A stretch of DNA of 64,000 nt from Nitrospirota bacterium. Lineage in GTDB: Bacteria > Nitrospirota > Nitrospiria > SBBL01 > JAADHI01. Both the position numbers and the translations under genes were made by a program. The notes beneath the pieces were generated by a model. It was not told where the DNA came from, did not search any database, and worked only from the letters and a program-made list of their open reading frames with translations. Location: contig JAJDBX010000075.1 in assembly GCA_029261135.1 (NCBI GenBank), positions 1 to 64,000 on the forward strand, in the 5' to 3' direction. Below, one piece after another: positions 60,783 through 64,000 of the stretch (the stretch's first letter is position 1; each line of letters begins with the position of its first letter).

Positions 60783-60814
60783 AAGCCCGGCATTTAAATA
60801 CCGGGCTTATTTTT
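60783..60814 (+). terminator. Rho-independent terminator
   Basis: AAGCCCGG (60783-60790) pairs with CCGGGCTT (60801-60808), loop of ten bases, followed by ATTTTT. The T-run lies on the plus strand, so it stops rightward transcription just before the convergent holB gene end at 60807. Confidence 0.85.
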
Positions 60815-61814
60815 GAGTGTGAATCGGTTTGTATTTTCTAAAGCGAATTAGAAATGTTTCAAGGGAAAGTTGGCGGTTCACATTTCGAGTCCGGGCGTGA
60901 TAAATGGTCTGAAGATCAGAGAAGAGATCATGGATTTCTGATCCACTTCGCTGGGCTGTCCACGATTTTAATTCCTCAACTCGCCAGGCATATCGGAGCA
61001 TCGCAGGATCAGACTGTTTTTTATATTCAGACGACTTGAGTACCAAGGCATCACGAATCCAAGTCATCAGATAAGATAGGGCTGCTTCAAGATCTGGGTT
61101 GTTTCCAGAAAAAATTCCTACGGTCTCAAAGAGGTCATTTGGGGCCACGAGCTTGTGGTATTTATCATCCATTTCCCTTGCGGACTCAATATCAAATCCA
61201 CGAGATTCTTGAAGACGACCATGTGTCGTTGCGGTGACAAGCTGGGCGTCTGAATTCGTCCATCCCTTTTCTCTCTTCAGGATGTGAACGATTTGAGAAA
61301 AAGAGTGAGGATGGAATGAAATCTTCTGACAACGAGAACGAAGCGTGGGGAGTAAAGAAAGGGCTTTGGCACTAACCAGAATGATCATGGCGTAAGACGG
61401 GGGTTCTTCAAGGGTTTTCAGCAATCCATTCGCCGCGGCTTTATTCATTTTATCGGCGGGGTCAATAATGACAATTTTCCTTTGCCCATCGATTGGTTTG
61501 TAAATCATCTTCTCCTGCATTTCCCGAATTTGATCAATCTTGATCGCATTGCCATCGGGTGAAATCACTGAAAAATCGGGGTGGTTTTGATTGCGCATCT
61601 TCTGACAAGAAAGACAAGTGCCGCAAGCCTCCATCGTATCCGCTGCATCGGAATGACAAAGAATTTTTTGTGAAAAGACTTCAGCTGCGAGCCGTTTCCC
61701 AAGCCCGGACTCCCCTTCAAAAAGAAGTGATTGTGGGTAGGTCTTCTTTTTGAGAAAAGATTGTAGTATATGGATACTTCGGCGCTGACCAACAATGTCA
61801 TGAAAGGAGGGCAT
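60807..61814 (-). CDS. holB: DNA polymerase III subunit delta prime
   Basis: 335-residue clamp-loader subunit. Seen: DIVGQRRSIHILQSFL, Walker A region LLFEGESGLGKRLAA, a zinc site CGTCLSCQKM with an earlier Cys, IKIDQIREMQEKM, and the sensor segment NGLLKTLEEPPSYAMIILVS, as in DnaX/HolB. The delta prime subunit joins tau and delta in loading the sliding clamp. The start overlaps the tmk end by 17 bases, the classical tmk-holB pairing. Confidence 0.93.
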   Translation of the reverse strand: MPSFHDIVGQRRSIHILQSFLKKKTYPQSLLFEGESGLGKRLAAEVFSQKILCHSDAADTMEACGTCLSCQKMRNQNHPDFSVISPDGNAIKIDQIREMQEKMIYKPIDGQRKIVIIDPADKMNKAAANGLLKTLEEPPSYAMIILVSAKALSLLPTLRSRCQKISFHPHSFSQIVHILKREKGWTNSDAQLVTATTHGRLQESRGFDIESAREMDDKYHKLVAPNDLFETVGIFSGNNPDLEAALSYLMTWIRDALVLKSSEYKKQSDPAMLRYAWRVEELKSWTAQRSGSEIHDLFSDLQTIYHARTRNVNRQLSLETFLIRFRKYKPIHTQK

Positions 61815-62427
61815 CGATTTTTTCCCGTATGATTAAAGCGATCGTCTCAATAGAATCAGTGGCGTCGATGACATTAATCCGTGTTGGATTTTCTGCGATG
61901 ATGCCCTTGTAGCCCTGGTATACACTTTCATGAAACTGAAGCGCTTCCTGATCCATCCTGTTGATTTCTTCACGTCCGCCCAAACGCGCCAAGCCCGCTT
62001 CCGGTTTAATATCGAGGAAGAAGGTCAGGTCGGGTTCAAGATTGGATGAAGCGATCTGAGTCATCTGCACAAGCTCAGTTTTGGGCAGTCCGCGTCCTGC
62101 CCCCTGATAAGCGAGGGTCGCATCGGTAAATCGATCACAAAGGATAATTTTCCCGTCATTGAGGGCCGGTTGAATGACTTCTGAAATGTGTTGTGCGCGG
62201 CTCGCAAGGTATAAAAATAATTCCGTCTTGGGGGCGATTTCAGGATCTGCCTCAGGGGCATTAAGAATCAGCTTCCGGATGACCTCTCCGAGTTGCGTTC
62301 CTCCCGGCTCTCGCGTACAGACAACTGAAAAACCTAAAGCCTTGAGATAGTCCGAAAGCAAGGCGAGTTGCGTACTCTTGCCACTCCCTTCACCGCCTTC
62401 AAATGTAATGAAAAAACTTCGCTTCAC
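61798..62427 (-). CDS. tmk: Thymidylate kinase
   Basis: 209-residue dTMP kinase, needed for dTTP synthesis. P-loop FITFEGGEGSGKSTQ, the DR motif in LCDRFTDATLAYQGAGRGL, and TREPGGTQLGEVIR are intact. The start is GTG at 62427. It is cotranscribed with holB downstream (17-base overlap). Confidence 0.96.
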   Translation of the reverse strand: MKRSFFITFEGGEGSGKSTQLALLSDYLKALGFSVVCTREPGGTQLGEVIRKLILNAPEADPEIAPKTELFLYLASRAQHISEVIQPALNDGKIILCDRFTDATLAYQGAGRGLPKTELVQMTQIASSNLEPDLTFFLDIKPEAGLARLGGREEINRMDQEALQFHESVYQGYKGIIAENPTRINVIDATDSIETIALIIREKIDALLS

Positions 62428-62687
62428 AGTGCGCCCATTTTAGAGAAGATCAGGAGAGATTTCAATCAAACGATAACAAATAATCAGTCGTGTTTTTCAG
62501 CCAATATTTTAAGACATCCCAGAATTGGTATTGATTTTTGGATGAATCGTCAGGGGAATCGGCGATTTTAAGTCCCGCTATTGCGGGATTGGGAAGCATC
62601 TTGGCCTTGCCATCCCCCCGTCCTTATAGTACTATCCTCGAAAATTTGTGTAAGACCATTGCTGTTCTATTTGAAGGAGAAAGAACC

Positions 62688-63290
62688 ATGACCTATTTTA
62701 ATTTATTTCTTGCCGTGACTGTTATCATGATGACGCTAATCCCGGATGCCTCTGCTGAAGAAAAAAAACTGGAGCCGGGCCTTTATGCCATCTTTAATAC
62801 GACACAGGGCAAAATCACGATACAACTTTTTGAAAAAGAATCGCCTAAAACGGTTGCGAACTTTGTCGGGCTCGCAGAGGGAACAAAGGAATGGACCGAC
62901 CCCGATTCAAGGGCCAAAATGAAAAAGCCCCTTTATAACGGACTCATCTTTCATCGTGTGATTCCAAACTTTATGATTCAGGGCGGCGACCCGATGGGAT
63001 CAGGTATGGGCGGTCCAGGATATCAGTTTGAAGACGAATTTGATTCAGGACTCAAGTTTGATCGTCCGGGGCGTCTGGCCATGGCCAACTCAGGGCCGAA
63101 CACGAACGGCAGCCAGTTTTTTATTACAGAAGGTGCGACAGATCACCTCAATAACCGGCACACCATCTTTGGCCAGGTTTATGAAGGTCAGGATATTGTC
63201 CGGAAAATTGCCCGCGTCCCGCGTGATAGAAGGGATAGCCCCAATACCCCTGTCGTTTTGGAAACAGTTGAAATTGTTCGGGTAAAATAA
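62688..63290 (+). CDS. Periplasmic cyclophilin-type peptidyl-prolyl isomerase
   Basis: 200 residues from an ATG at 62688 with GAAGGAGA upstream; in-frame codons upstream to 62538 have no ribosome site. A signal peptide (about 1-23, ending DASA) directs it to the periplasm. The cyclophilin core is complete: FHRVIPNFMIQGGDP, GRLAMANSGPNTNGSQFFIT with catalytic residues (Arg in FHR, Phe and Gln), and HTIFGQVYEG. It speeds proline isomerisation of exported proteins. A small hairpin (TCCCGC/GCGGGA, 62573-62588) lies upstream and a terminator hairpin follows. Confidence 0.95.
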   Translation: MTYFNLFLAVTVIMMTLIPDASAEEKKLEPGLYAIFNTTQGKITIQLFEKESPKTVANFVGLAEGTKEWTDPDSRAKMKKPLYNGLIFHRVIPNFMIQGGDPMGSGMGGPGYQFEDEFDSGLKFDRPGRLAMANSGPNTNGSQFFITEGATDHLNNRHTIFGQVYEGQDIVRKIARVPRDRRDSPNTPVVLETVEIVRVK

Positions 63291-63319
63291 AACGTCTGTA
63301 TTTCCATTTTAGACGTTTT
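63289..63319 (+). terminator. Terminator hairpin after the cyclophilin gene
   Basis: AAAACGTCT (63289-63297) pairs with AGACGTTTT (63311-63319), with a 13-base T-rich loop. The end of the stem supplies the T-run. Confidence 0.6.
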
Positions 63320-63326
63320 CACCCGA

Positions 63327-63381
63327 GAAAAAACCATCAGGGGGCTAGCCTAGATAAAGCAAAAATAGGAGAGCCCCCTGA
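63327..63381 (-). terminator. Terminator for the minus-strand periplasmic protein gene
   Basis: TCAGGGGGCT (63337-63346) pairs perfectly with AGCCCCCTGA (63372-63381). Read on the minus strand the stem is followed by TGGTTTTTT, a normal rho-independent layout, just after the stop at 63385. Confidence 0.8.
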
Positions 63382-63384
63382 AAA

Positions 63385-63885
63385 TTATTTGCAGGAAGGC
63401 GCCGGTGTTGCCTTAAAGTTATGCGCTACACCCGGTGTGAAATTAATTTTCATCATTTCAAATTCCCCTAAGGCGATATGGCGTAACCAGTAACCCTGCT
63501 GTCCCTTTTCTCCGCCATGCCCGTGTTTATGTCCTTCTGCTTTTTCAGAGCTGTGAAAATGGACATATCCTGTTTTACCGCCCTCAGGTTGGTCTTCTGC
63601 ACAGAACCGCCCTTTAATGGCGTCTCCCATAAAAAGGAGTTTGTTGTCTCCTTCGGAAGCCGCTTTGGCAAAATGGAAGAATGCCATCTTATCTGAATCT
63701 GTCTTCATCCACAGGTGATTTTTGAGCGGGGGATCAAAGGGTTCGAAGTTAAAGGTACTCCCGACTTTAACGCCAATGGCGTGTAAGGCTTTGTCTGAGG
63801 CTTTATGGGAGCCGCTCGCAAGTCCAATGCCTTGGCTGAGTAATGATGCTCCAATAAACGTAATTGCAACAATTAATATTTTCAT
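63385..63885 (-). CDS. Exported hypothetical protein with His-rich stretch
   Basis: 166 residues. A signal peptide (about 1-24) ends at LASG. The mature protein has conserved-looking strands (FNFEPFDPPLKNHLWMKTDSDKMAFFHF), two Cys (Cys94 and Cys165) and a His-rich stretch EGHKHGHGGEKG (about 117-128) that could bind metal. No family recognised. AAGGAGA lies before the ATG. Its start codon overlaps the stop of an upstream minus-strand gene (ATGA), so it is the last gene of an operon that continues beyond the window. Confidence 0.75.
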   Translation of the reverse strand: MKILIVAITFIGASLLSQGIGLASGSHKASDKALHAIGVKVGSTFNFEPFDPPLKNHLWMKTDSDKMAFFHFAKAASEGDNKLLFMGDAIKGRFCAEDQPEGGKTGYVHFHSSEKAEGHKHGHGGEKGQQGYWLRHIALGEFEMMKINFTPGVAHNFKATPAPSCK

Positions 63886-64000
63886 TTTTTTTCTCCTTTT
63901 TGTTGGTTTTGAACATATTTTTTAGAGGCAAGGACTTTCTCTCTCAACAGAAATACAAGCTGTTCCAATGAGGGAGTCCCAATGGTCAAAATATCTGTGT
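63882..64000 (-). CDS. C-terminal end of an unidentified gene, cut by window edge
   Basis: The last 38 codons of a minus-strand frame: TDILTIGTPSLEQLVFLLRE, then KVLASKKYVQNQQKGEKK and TGA at 63884-63882, overlapping the next ATG by four bases. The helical, charged tail looks like real protein, and the ATGA overlap supports it, but too little is visible to name the product. Confidence 0.5.
   Translation of the reverse strand, partial: TDILTIGTPSLEQLVFLLREKVLASKKYVQNQQKGEKK

Noticed and set aside
60479-60784. Plus-strand frame of 101 codons before the terminator
   Set aside because: TTG start, no ribosome site, no family; kept only as a possible transcript region.
1-64000. CRISPR arrays, rRNA genes, prophage genes
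   Set aside because: No regularly spaced repeats, rRNA-like segments or phage structural genes were seen on either strand.

Overview
The window reads as chromosome of a Gram-negative (diderm) bacterium with type IV pili, sigma-54 control and several c-type cytochromes. The gene set (pilB-pilT-pilC-pilS-pilR, DUF507 proteins, an M48/TPR lipoprotein, DUF512 radical SAM next to aroE) looks most like Nitrospirota or the former Deltaproteobacteria, but the lineage cannot be fixed from the sequence alone. The heavy load of copper, silver and divalent-metal efflux genes suggests a metal-rich habitat.

Layout. 0-7.4 kb: the 5' end of an IS481-like transposase at the left edge; a small protein and a sigma-54 activator with a canonical -24/-12 promoter ahead of a tiny membrane protein; scattered single genes (VOC, ABM monooxygenase, YnfA, archaemetzincin-like, DUF5610-like, rhomboid). 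7.6-9.1 kb: yajQ-tsaD. 9.1-24.9 kb: a copper/silver island with CusCBA (all three Cu(I) methionines of CusA present), a cytochrome-porin fusion, a Met/His-rich diheme cytochrome, a broken cupredoxin, an FMN glutamate-synthase-like protein, a MerR regulator, a MerR-type promoter, a His-tailed cytochrome c and a CopA/SilP ATPase. 25-31.7 kb: a second, divalent-type CzcCBA system with a His-rich adaptor. A decayed P-II gene follows each RND pump gene. 31.7-36.5 kb: a solo transposon end, a decayed lipoprotein, an endonuclease-like gene, an M29-like aminopeptidase and an M48/TPR protease. 36.8-47.8 kb: DUF512 protein-aroE-pilB-pilT-pilC-pilS-pilR-ispE-tRNA-Gln, the conserved core. 47.9-50 kb: a small MITE and two decayed redox genes (SCO1-like and thioredoxin-like). 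50-55 kb: nucleosidase-like gene, two tandem lipoprotein cytochromes, DUF507 pair (second broken), CDF exporter. 55-60.3 kb: amino-acid catabolism (two Glu/Leu dehydrogenases, ureohydrolase, class III aminotransferase). 60.3-64 kb: holB-tmk, a periplasmic cyclophilin and a His-rich periplasmic protein.

How the parts fit. The copper island joins inner-membrane Cu(I) export (P-type ATPase), trans-envelope export (CusCBA) and a set of exported haem and copper proteins that could move electrons or oxidise Cu(I) in the periplasm and outer membrane. The CzcCBA, CDF and small His-rich exported proteins cover divalent metals. PilS/PilR sit with the pilus motor genes.

Two themes stand out. At least seven genes are broken by one or a few small lesions (two P-II, cupredoxin, lipoprotein, SCO1, thioredoxin-like, DUF507). 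Four enzymes have intact frames but lack a key catalytic residue (archaemetzincin, endonuclease, glutamate dehydrogenase, ureohydrolase). This looks like a genome shedding accessory functions, although assembly errors should be excluded first.
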